Source of the DNA: SIAJ01 sp963773845
GTDB taxonomy: Bacteria > Planctomycetota > Planctomycetia > Gemmatales > Gemmataceae
NCBI GenBank assembly: GCA_963773845.1
Contig: CAVZCU010000016.1
Location: forward strand, 123,149 to 187,148
Length of the DNA stretch: 64,000 nt
Direction of reading: 5' to 3'
Position numbers and translations under genes: made by a program
Part shown: positions 55,891 through 64,000 of the stretch, piece after piece
Layout of the letters: the number at the start of each line of letters is the position of its first letter
Numbering within the stretch: position 1 is the first letter of the stretch
The notes under the pieces: generated by a model
Told to the model about the DNA's origin: nothing
What the model saw: only the letters and a program-made list of their open reading frames with translations
Database searches by the model: none

Positions 55891-57906
55891 ATGCTCCGGC
55901 TGACTCTTCGCACGTTGCTTGCTTATCTCGACGATACGCTCGATCCGGCTCAGGCCAAGGACATTGGCAAAAAGGTTGCCGAGAGCGAATTCGCGCAGGA
56001 GACTGTCGAGCGCATCAAGACGGTCACGCGGCGGCGACGCTTGTCCGCCCCGCCGCTTATCGCGGACGACCATTCCACCGATCCCAATGCGATCGCGGAG
56101 TATCTCGATAACGTCCTACCGGCCGATGACGTAGCCGAACTCGAACAGTCCGCGTTGGACAATGACGTTCGCTTGGCCGAGATTGCGGCATGCCATCAGA
56201 TTCTCACGCTGGTCCTAGGCGAGCCGGCCAAGGTTCCACCGACTGCCCGACGGCGGATGTACCGGCTCGTGACCGGCCCGGAGTCAATCCCCTATCGCCA
56301 ACCGGCGGCGGCCGGCGCCCCGGTGGCTGGCGTCGTCGGTCCAGCCAAAGTCGATGAGTTTCAAGAGCACGACGACGACCTGCTTGGCAGCTTCCTCGGC
56401 CCACGCAAGATTCTCTGGTATGCCGGCTTACTGCTCGCGGTGGGCTTATTGGTGATCGCCATCGTGTTGGCGATCCCGGCGACGCCTGGACAGGTCAATC
56501 AGGGATACATGCTCGTCGCCCAGCCGGCGGAGCGCATCGTGCGACCGGAAGGGCCGCCAAACAAGAAGAACGAACCGGAGCCAGACAAGAAGCCCGAAGT
56601 TCCGGCCGTGCCGCCCTTGCCGGTCGTGCCGGCGGAACATGGCCCGATGCCCCACGTCAACGGAGCCGGTCCGCCCGCGGTTCGTGCTGCCGATTCCGAG
56701 CGCCGTGGCATAGCCACGCTTGCCACACCCAAGCAGCCAATCTTGTTCCAAAGACGTGAGACCGATCAATGGGTGCGGGCCGACGCCAACGACGGCCAGA
56801 TTTCCAGCACGGATTCGCTGCTGGCGCTGCCCGGATTGCATCCGGAATTGAATCTCGGTAGCGGGGTTCACTTTCAGTTGTGGGGCAACGTCCGCGAGCT
56901 ATTGCCGTTGCCGCTCGCCGAAACGCGATTGACGCTGTACGTGCCCCCCCAAGGAATTGATGCCGACCTGACGCTGCAGGCCGGCCGACTCTTTATTTCG
57001 GCCCCGAAGGCCACGCGGCCGATGATTGTGCGTTTGCGATTCCGCGACGAGGTCTGGGACGTGACGCTGGCGACGCCGGAGACGGAAATCGGCGTCGACC
57101 TGATCGGCGAGCCGGCGAGCGGCCCGCTGTTTGATCGCGAATTGATTGAAGCGCCCCGATTCCTTGTGTATCTGGGGGTGCTGAATGGCAAGGCATCGAT
57201 TCGCAACGGATTTCAGCAATCGGGCGATCTGCCCGCGGGCGCGAAATGGAAGTGGGATAGCAAGGCGGGCCGTCCAGGGCCAGGGCCGAAAGAAGACCCC
57301 GACGAGGCAGGAGTGGCCGATCGCTGGAGCAAGGCTGTGCCGGCTACACCCGCTGGGAAGGATATGGCCGCCGCCGTCAGCGAAATGGCGCGCCGTGTGG
57401 GCAACAACGCCGGCCCGCTGGACGTGGACTTCGATGCCACCTGGAAGGATCCGGCCGAGGCCACTGGACGCCGAGTTCTCGCCGTGTGGATGCTCGCGGC
57501 CATCAATAGTCCTGGCCCAATCGTGGATGCTTTGGAAGCGGAGTCGGCCCCCGTCCGCGACGCGGCTGCCCGGTCTCTTCAACATTGGGTCGCGTTGGAC
57601 CCAAGTCGCGAAGCGACCTATACCCAGTTGCTTGCGACCAAAGCGGATTTCACCGATGGCCAACGGCAGATGATGACGGCCCTCGTGCACGGAACCACAC
57701 GTCCGCCGGCCGCCGCGGTTGTCGATGAACTCTTCGAATTGCTCGGCTACGAGAAGCTTCCCGTCCGCGAATTGGCGCGCATGCAACTGGCCAGGCTGGA
57801 CCCAGTGGGCGCCAAGGAATCCGGCTACGACGCCTCGTCGGACCGACGAAGCGCCCAAAGGGATGCTTGGCGGCTGTCGTGGAAGAAGCGACACAAAGGA
57901 AAGTAA
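55891..57906 (+). CDS. Gemmata-type membrane protein with N-terminal helical domain and HEAT-like C-terminus
   Basis: ATG 55891 is chosen over ATG 55819 because GGAGG lies seven bases upstream and the conserved family start (MLRLTLRTLLAYLDDTLDPA) begins there. Residues 1-150 are a cytosolic helical region with IAEYLDNVLPADDVAELEQS. One membrane helix follows at about 170-195 (ILWYAGLLLAVGLLVIAIVL), then a Pro/Glu-rich linker. The exported part has a beta region (SGVHFQLWGNVRELLPLPLA) and a C-terminal alpha repeat region. Homologues are widespread in Gemmataceae and uncharacterised. The layout recalls a membrane-bound anti-sigma-like regulator, which is a guess. Confidence 0.75.
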   Translation: MLRLTLRTLLAYLDDTLDPAQAKDIGKKVAESEFAQETVERIKTVTRRRRLSAPPLIADDHSTDPNAIAEYLDNVLPADDVAELEQSALDNDVRLAEIAACHQILTLVLGEPAKVPPTARRRMYRLVTGPESIPYRQPAAAGAPVAGVVGPAKVDEFQEHDDDLLGSFLGPRKILWYAGLLLAVGLLVIAIVLAIPATPGQVNQGYMLVAQPAERIVRPEGPPNKKNEPEPDKKPEVPAVPPLPVVPAEHGPMPHVNGAGPPAVRAADSERRGIATLATPKQPILFQRRETDQWVRADANDGQISSTDSLLALPGLHPELNLGSGVHFQLWGNVRELLPLPLAETRLTLYVPPQGIDADLTLQAGRLFISAPKATRPMIVRLRFRDEVWDVTLATPETEIGVDLIGEPASGPLFDRELIEAPRFLVYLGVLNGKASIRNGFQQSGDLPAGAKWKWDSKAGRPGPGPKEDPDEAGVADRWSKAVPATPAGKDMAAAVSEMARRVGNNAGPLDVDFDATWKDPAEATGRRVLAVWMLAAINSPGPIVDALEAESAPVRDAAARSLQHWVALDPSREATYTQLLATKADFTDGQRQMMTALVHGTTRPPAAAVVDELFELLGYEKLPVRELARMQLARLDPVGAKESGYDASSDRRSAQRDAWRLSWKKRHKGK

Positions 57907-57933
57907 CGTGCGTGGCCGCGGCTCGCCCTCGTA

Positions 57934-59486
57934 TCAAAGGGTGCCGATTTCGAAATCTTCAAACGTCGACTGGAGGTACGTGTTGGCGGGGTTCGCCGAC
58001 AGGGTATCCAGGAGACCGGCTCCGCCAATCAGCTTCACCGGCCCGCCGAAATCGACCGGGTTGATGGCGAGCACGCCCAGGGTGACCGTATCATCGCCGC
58101 TTCCACCATGGACCGTAAAGGCCGATCCGAATCGGGTGTTCAATGGCAAGGCGACGTGGATCACGTCATCCGTGGCTCGTGTCTCGACGAAAAGAGAATC
58201 CGCGCTATGCCCAGATCGATACTCGCTGCCCCGCTAACATCCATGTCATCGATTTTCACGGTGTCGTCGCCTCCAAGCGTCTGGATTGAAAGAGCAGCGC
58301 CGACCCGAGTCCGCACGATGTCGATCGAGTCGGTGTCCGCGCCTCCCTTGATCGTCAATGCGCCCGCAATCTCGACCGGCGTGGTCGAGGTTGTGCCGAG
58401 ATTGACAAGCTGAGGCGTAACGACGTCTCCGCCGCTTCCGATGTTGAACGTGGCGTTCTTGCCAACGATCGTATTGTCGAGCATGACTTGGTCGGGGCCA
58501 TTCCCCGACGTGTAATTGATGCCCCCGCCAATCGTGGTGGTCGCTCCGCTCAAGAAGCCAGCGCTCAGCAAGTTTCTGGCCGAGGTTCCGAACTTGAGAG
58601 CCAAGTTGCCGCCGATCTGGTTCGGCCCGATCCAGACGATTTCGTACAGCCCGCCACCGCTGCCGCCTTTGACCGTAAAGTTGTGCCCCACTGTGATCTT
58701 TCCGGTGTTCCAATAGTCCAGGTCGGCGGCGGTGGTTGTCCCGAAATGAACCGTCGCGCTTCCCCGACCTGGAGTTGGGCCGTGCTTCCGGCAAAGTCCA
58801 CGGTGTTGGAACCGCCACTGCCCGAGTAATTGAAATTGTCGCCGACCGCCACCAACGTGTTCCCAATTGTGATCAGTTGATTATCGCCTCCGCCGAGATT
58901 CGTCGACATACTCTTGCCGACGGTCAGCGGACCATTGGTGATGAGATTCACTGTGTCGTCGCCGTTTCCAGCAGTGACAACAACGTTGCCGCCGATCACC
59001 CCACCCTTCAGATCGACCTGATTGGTTCCATTGCCGAGCGCCAGGGTCAAATTCCCGCCGACATGCACACCGTTCGGAATCGTAAGGGCGTCGTTGCCCC
59101 CGCTACCCTTGAAATTGAGATTGTTGCTGATCCGCGTGGTCGCATCCAGGGTGATGCCAGTCGAAGTGCCAGCGCCGAACGCAGTCAGGTTAGTCAGCGC
59201 AACGTCGGCGCCGAAGTTAAGCGTGTAGTTCGTGGCGGCTCCGCTTTGACCACAAGCGCCGAGACGGGCTTGTTCGTCGAACTGTCGAACACCACTCCCC
59301 CGTCGGACACGTGGATAAAGCTGGGGATGGCGTCCGCAGTGAGGGAAACGCTGATCGCATCGCCAGTCGCGGCAGTCACAGTCAGCATTCCGGCCGAATG
59401 ACAGCGGTCGCGGGGGTGGAGCGACATTCGAGAGCGACGAGGGTGAGCCGAGAACGACGCGGCAGGTTATGAATTAATGACGACAT
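57934..59486 (-). CDS. secreted beta-repeat adhesin-like protein, multiple frame changes
   Basis: The start at 59486 has GGAG five bases upstream and encodes a basic N-terminus with the planctomycete motif LTLVALECRSTPA. The rest is built of short strand-turn repeats, GGNLTLALGNGTNQVDLKGG, VTAGNGDDTVNLITNGP, IGGGINYTSGNGPDQVML and GGSGDDTVTLGVLAINPVD. It ends with STFEDFEIGTL at 57934. At least four frame changes (about 59395, 59245, 58770 and 58190) are needed to read it through. The repaired length is about 515 residues. The domain type resembles filamentous beta-helix surface proteins. Confidence 0.65.
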
Positions 59487-59708
59487 GGGTACTCCAGGTC
59501 AATGTGGAACGGCACCAGAAGTGACCAACCCGCGGATGAGTTGTCTATGGAAATGATCGCATACCTAACCGAGTCGATCCACCGAAAAGCAGCCGGGCCA
59601 TGGACTTTGGGTTCGAAATTGGCCCTCTGGAACCGCAGCCACCACCGCGTAACTCGCGGATTCGGACCCTGCGAGCACGGGCGTGGCCGAGGCGATCCAT
59701 GGCGCGTT

Positions 59709-61188
59709 TCAGGCCAACATCTCGCGCACCACGTTGCCGCCGGGGACGAGCGACACGGGGCGATTCGTTTTATCGCGGATCATCGTTTCGAGATCGTAGC
59801 CCAGGAGATGATAGACCGTCGCCAGCAAGTCCTTCGGCGAGACCGGCCGATCGGTGACCGTGCCGCCGTGCTTGTCCGTCTTGCCGACGACCTTGCCACG
59901 GGCGATGCCGCCGCCGGCGAAAAGCGTGGAATAGGCCTGTGCCCAGTGATCGCGGCCGCCGCCCTTCGCCTTGTTCATTTGCGGCGTTCGGCCGTGCTCG
60001 CTCAGGACGACCACGAGCGTCGAATCGAGCATTCCGCGTTGATCGAGATCGTTGATTAGCCCGTAGAATCCGCGATCGAAGCCCGGGCATCAACTCGTTC
60101 TTCATCCTGGGATAATGTTCCCAGTGCGTATCCCAACCGCTGCCCGCCAGGCCGAACTCGTCCCAGAAGACCGTGACGAACTTCGAGCCGGCTTCGACCA
60201 GTCGCCGGGCCGCGAGGCATCCCTGGCCGAACACGGTCATGCCATAACTTTCGCGCAGGCCGATCGGCTCGTGTGCAACGTCGAGCGCATCGCGAACCTT
60301 GCTGGTGCCGATGAGCGAATACGCCATCTGGCGATTATTGTCGAAGCCGCTCGGCACTTGTCGCGCGGTGCGGCGAGCGGTGTCGAATTGTTCCTGCAGC
60401 GAACGTCGAGCGTTGAGCCGGTCGATCGTCAGGTCGGGGATCATCCGCGTGTCGCCGAGCGTGAACTTCGCGTCGGGTCGAATGCCGACGTACGGCTCCT
60501 TGAACGTCTCCGTTTGGCCCGCGAGTGTTTTGGTGATCTCGCGTGTCGCGTCGCCGACGAATTCCGTGAAGTGCGGATGATACGCTCCGCCGAGGAACGC
60601 GGGGTAGGGGCCGGCTCGTGGCACCTCGCCCGTGCGCCGGCTACTGAATGGCCACGGCATGGCGATATTGTCCGGAACCGGTTTGCGCTTCCCCTTGAGC
60701 GATTCGAGATAGGCCACCACGCTGCCGATGAACGGCCAATGCCGCCCGTCGTGCGGGCTCAACTCCATGGCCACGTCGATGTCGGGCACGCTCGTCGTGG
60801 CATAGGCGACACCGTGGATCGGGTATTTGTGCGTGACTGATCGCACGACGGTGACGCGATCCATGATGCGGGCGGCATGCGGCATCAACTCGCAGACGTC
60901 GCAGCCGGGCAACGAAGAGCGGATCGGCTTGAGTTCGCCCCGAATCTCGACCGGGGCGTCCGGCTTCATATCGGCCAGCTCGAGTTGGCTCGGGGAGCCA
61001 TAGAGGAAGAGCAGAATGCAGTTCTTCGCCTTACCGAACGCTGGGTCCTTTTCCGTTTCGCGCGGTTGGCCGGCGCGAATCGTGTCGGCGAGCGTCAGGC
61101 CAAACAGGCTTAGCCCGCCCGCCCAAAGCGCATCGCGGCGGGAGATGCCGTCGCAGAACCGTTTCTCGGAACCAAGGACGCGAAGCAT
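59709..61188 (-). CDS. DUF1501 family protein, frame change
   Basis: DUF1501 proteins are secreted sulfatase-like (alkaline phosphatase superfamily) proteins abundant in planctomycetes. The start carries a twin-arginine-like signal (ISRRDALWAGGLSLFGL). Family blocks are KNCILLFLYGSPSQLELADM, GELKPIRSSLPGCDVCELMP, VVRSVTHKYPIHGVAYATTS and WDTHWEHYPRMKNELMPG. Near 60085 the frame changes, then GMLDSTLVVVLSEHGRTPQM, GRDHWAQAYSTLFAGGGIAR and HLLGYDLETMIRD lead to the stop at 59709. It is the last of three genes in the same direction. Confidence 0.85.
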
Positions 61189-61318
61189 GAATTAGCCGGT
61201 TGCGTTAAGCACAAAAATCAAGATCAGGCAGGAATTGTATGATCGGCTTTTCGGCAACCGAATGCAAGTGAGAAAACAAAGCGTACGGAATTCCATCGGG
61301 GAGTCGAAAGCGGGGCGA

Positions 61319-62612
61319 TCATCCCCACAGTCCCCGCAGACGATCCTTCTCGGCCACGCCGAGAGGGAATTTCTTGCTGAAGGGATGGTCGGCGATGCCG
61401 GCGAATTCGCGAAGCGCCTCGTGGATGTGCTCGGGGCGGACGCGGATGCCCTTCTCCTTGTCGAGGCCAGGGTCTGCGGATCGACCGGGACGGGGAACTG
61501 CTTCTCGTCGGTGGCGCCGATGACGCGATTGCCCTTGATGCCCCGGCCGAGGAACAGGATCGAGCCGATCGACCAGTGATCCTTGCCGTTGCCGTTGTTG
61601 TAGTTCGGGGTCCGGCCCATCTCGCTCTGGGCGATCGACGACCAGCTGGTCGCGGATCTTCAATTCCTCGGCCCGGCGCATCAGGTAGCGCGATGCCGGC
61701 GAGGAACTCGGGGATGAGCTTCATCTGGTCGGTGTCGTTGTTGGCGTGGCTGTCGAACTGGCCGATGGTCAGGTTGGCGGAGACGCAGACGCCGGCCTTG
61801 AACGAGGCCAGGGCGATCTCGGCCTGCTGCGACAGCCGCTCCTTCGGGATCGTCCTTCGGGATGTACGGGGTGACGCGCTCCAGCGCCTTCGAGTTGGCC
61901 TGGGCCGCGTAGAGCATGTTCTCCGCATGCTCCGCCCGCGGCAGGCGCGGCTCCGCGGCGTGGGCCTCGGCTCTCGTCGCGGAGCGCCGCCTCGATCCGG
62001 TCGAGGGCGAACTTGTCGTGGTACGGCGAGCTGTCTCGTTGCCCTCGACCGCGTCGGCGTTGGCGATCTTCTGCAGCGACGGCAGGTACGGGAACGCGCG
62101 ACATGGCCACGAGGTTGCCGGTCGCCGAGTAATTGCCGAAGGTGAGGAACGCGAGCGGGCAGGCCGGCCCCTGGCACGCGGCGACGAGCGCGGCGAACGT
62201 CGGGTAGGCCATGCTGTCGAGCTTGCCGGTCGCCATGTAGCGGGCGCCGGGCGAGTGATTGTTGACCGAGTAATCGAGGCCGTTGAAGGACGAGCAGCTC
62301 GTCGCCGAACTCGGCGTAGAAGTCCTCGTTGCTCATGCCGCCCTTGGCATGTGCTTCGCGGTCGGGGCGAACTTGTGCGGTGCCGCGGGTCAGGATGTCG
62401 CCTTCCTTGTAGAGGCGGTTGATCCCGTTGATGCCCTTGGGGTCCATCAGGTAGGTCGTGTCCCAGCCGCCCGAGGCGTTGAAGACGACGTAGTACGGCC
62501 CCTCGTAAGGCTCGTTCTTCGCGTCTTCCGCACGGATCGGCTCGGGAACGGAGAGCGGCACGGCGAGGCCGAGGCCGGCCAGGCCGCAGAGTTTGAGGAA
62601 ATCGCGTCGCAT
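61319..62612 (-). CDS. DUF1501-like protein, several frame changes
   Basis: The start MRRDFLKLCGLAGLGLAVPL is a twin-arginine signal. The N-terminal ~110 residues (YYVVFNASGGWDTTYLMDPK, GMSNEDFYAEFGDELLVL) resemble the DUF1501 domain. Further recognisable parts are scattered over three frames: LTFGNYSATGNLVAMSRVP, ALASFKAGVCVSANLTIGQF with DSHANND, and a C-terminal HPFSKKFPLGVAEKDRLRGL. The conserved NGKDHWSIGSILFLGRGIKG is near 61590. At least six indels in 1.3 kb interrupt it, most probably sequence errors. It lies between the other two members of the block. Confidence 0.75.
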
Positions 62613-62633
62613 GGGACGCTCGTGCATGCACGG

Positions 62634-64000
62634 TTACTCGTAAAGGAATTCGGGCCGCGCGAGCAGGTAGGTCACCACGCCGCGCCAGGCGCGGATCGTG
62701 TAGTGCGGGTCGTCGGGGGCGTTGGGCACGTTGGCCCGGCAGTGAGTAGTTCTCGCGCTTGTCGAGCCCTTGTGCCTCCTTCGCGTCGGCGACGATCCCC
62801 GCGAAGAGGTCGAAGGTCCGCGATCACCTCTGCGGAATCGGCGGCGTCGTGCCGGCCCAGCACCAGCTCGTGCAAGTGGACGATGGCCTTGCGGATCGCC
62901 GCGTCGGCGTCCGGCGAGGAACCGGGCAGGACGTTCGGCTCGATGCCGGGAAACAGGCGGCGCTCGGCCGGTTGGAGGGCGAAGTCGCGCAGGATGTGCT
63001 TGCACGCCACGTCGTTGGCCAGGGTGCGCTGGATCGCCCCCATCGCCCCGCTCGGGTCGGCGGCGCGCTCGGTGACCTCCTTGGAGTCGATGCCGCCGTA
63101 GAGGATCGCCAATTGCTCCTGGAGCCGGCCCCACGGCTGGCCGAAGACGGCGTTGATCTTCCGCTCGACCTGCTCCGGCGCGAGCATGCGGATCAGACGC
63201 CGACGTCGTCCAGCTCCGCCCGGCGCTCGGGGTCGTCGACCGCGGTGGCCAACGCCGTCGGCGCGGTAGAAGTCGGAGACGATCCAGTCCTTGAAGACGT
63301 TCTTGAGGTTGAAGCCGGACTGGGCGAAGCGCTGCGGCGATGGCCTCGACCTGCTGGCGCTGCTCCTGGTACGCGCGACGCTTGCCGGCGTAAAGCGGAT
63401 CCTCCAGGTCCTTGGGCGGCAGCAGAACCTTGCGGCCGGTCAGGATGTAGTAGACGTGCTCGACCATGGCGACGGCGAAGCGCGGGTCCTTCGCGGTCCG
63501 CTCGCCGAGCCACTGCAAGCGCCCGCCAGCGCTCGCCGGCCGGCAGGTCTTCGCCTTCGAATCCCGGGCGCGAACATGTCGGTGAACCACCCGCCCTTGC
63601 GCTTGCCGTAGATGGCGAAGTTGGCGTCGAAGCGCCAGTAGTCCTGGAACAGTCCGGCGACCGGGTCGAACGGTCTTGTGGCAGACGACGCACTCGGACG
63701 CCTGCATCGTCGGATCTGGGGTACTTCGCCGTGACCGCCGCGGCGTCCGACACGCGAGCGGCCAGCTCCAGCACGTCCACGCCGAGGAAGTGCTGGTAGT
63801 ACATCCGGGCGCGGAGGCGGTTGCGGTTCGTCTCCGTCGTCGGGTAGCGGGCCAGAGTACTGAAACGTGCTGAGCAGGCCGGCGTGCGGATAGAAGCCCG
63901 TCGCCGAGTCCTGGTCCTCCGACTTGCTGCGGCCGTTCAGCGCCTTCAGCTTGACCGGGATGTACTCGAACGGGTCGTCGGGGTTCTTGAACTGGCTCTT
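62634..64000 (-). CDS. cytochrome-like DUF1588/DUF1592-type protein, 5' end beyond the window, several frame changes
   Basis: The gene enters from the right edge. Reading through indels gives PFEYIPVKLKALNGRSKSED, GFYPHAGLLSTFQY, MYYQHFLGVDVLELAARVSD and a haem-binding-type motif, CVVCHK, followed by a DPVAGLF-type segment. Next are EHVYYILTGRKVLLPPKDLE, NAVFGQPWGRLQEQLAILYG and the terminus TYLLARPEFLYE at 62634. C-x-x-C-H with such DUFs is typical of planctomycete cytochrome proteins located directly upstream of DUF1501 genes, as here. The 22-bp gap to the next gene suggests an operon. Exact DUF numbers should be confirmed. Confidence 0.7.
   Translation of the reverse strand, partial: EPVQEPRRPVRVHPGQAEGAERPQQVGGPGLGDGLLSARRPAQHVSVLWPATRRRRRTATASAPGCTTSTSSAWTCWSWPLACRTPRRSRRSTPDPTMQASECVVCHKTVRPGRRTVPGLLALRRQLRHLRQAQGRVVHRHVRARDSKAKTCRPASAGGRLQWLGERTAKDPRFAVAMVEHVYYILTGRKVLLPPKDLEDPLYAGKRRAYQEQRQQVEAIAAALRPVRLQPQERLQGLDRLRLLPRRRRWPPRSTTPSAGRSWTTSASDPHARAGAGRAEDQRRLRPAVGPAPGAIGDPLRRHRLQGGHRARRRPERGDGGDPAHPGQRRGVQAHPARLRPPTGRAPPVSRHRAERPARFLAGRRRGDPQGHRPLARAGAGPARRRRFRRGDRGPSTSSRGSSPTRRRHKGSTSARTTHCRANVPNAPDDPHYTIRAWRGVVTYLLARPEFLYE

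Noticed and set aside
61576..63799. Several plus-strand frames of 110-346 codons at the right end
   Set aside because: They are antisense to the DUF1501-like and cytochrome-like genes, whose conserved motifs can be followed on the minus strand once indels are allowed.

Overview
The window looks like a chromosome segment of a GC-rich planctomycete, most likely a member of the Gemmataceae or a close relative. The protein content supports this: TIGR03067 domains, MJ0042-type zinc fingers, a BBP7 outer-membrane protein, DUF2617, DUF1501 proteins next to a cytochrome-like DUF1588/DUF1592-type protein, an ECF sigma factor overlapping a large WD40 Ser/Thr kinase, and three exported proteins with the planctomycete N-terminal motif LE-x-L/R-x-x-P-A/S. 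No rRNA, tRNA or CRISPR array was seen.

Layout. 0-0.75 kb is an ISAzo13-type transposase running off the left edge. 0.85-5.5 kb is a giant secreted repeat protein. 5.9-18 kb holds exported and membrane proteins: a zinc-finger membrane protein, BBP7, SnoaL-like and SpoIIAA-like proteins, a serine/glycine-rich protein, a protein that is about one fifth cysteine, and a membrane-protein pair with an HTTM domain. 18-30 kb is signalling and secretion: an ECF sigma/WD40-kinase operon, a divergent RTX-repeat calpain-like protease, and a second kinase with a beta-helix ectodomain. 30-44 kb is mostly exported housekeeping: Fe(3+)-type binding protein, TolB-like propeller, MaoC, TlpA-like lipoprotein, LspA, a sigma factor fused through a membrane helix to TIGR03067 domains, and two Gfo/Idh/MocA oxidoreductases. 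44.5-54.2 kb is an accessory region: a group II intron, odd decamer-triplet elements, a DUF5678/retropepsin pair, a glycoside hydrolase remnant, an Mrr-like nuclease, and two toxin-antitoxin modules set between three copies of the 3' end of an SPFH gene. 54-64 kb returns to planctomycete core-type genes and ends in a three-gene cytochrome/DUF1501 block.

The most striking non-standard structures are two. (1) Three elements share the layout ATCTTTnTT plus three decamer-spaced copies of an element-specific core; the group II intron sits at the end of the first one. (2) At the SPFH locus, each inserted TA module is bracketed by a copy of the last ~200 bp of the gene, so the locus resembles a cassette array.

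Caution on quality. About twenty otherwise convincing genes are split by single-base indels, and the density rises steeply right of 57 kb. I treat most of these as probable sequence errors and give spanning coordinates for the presumed intact gene, stating where the frame changes.
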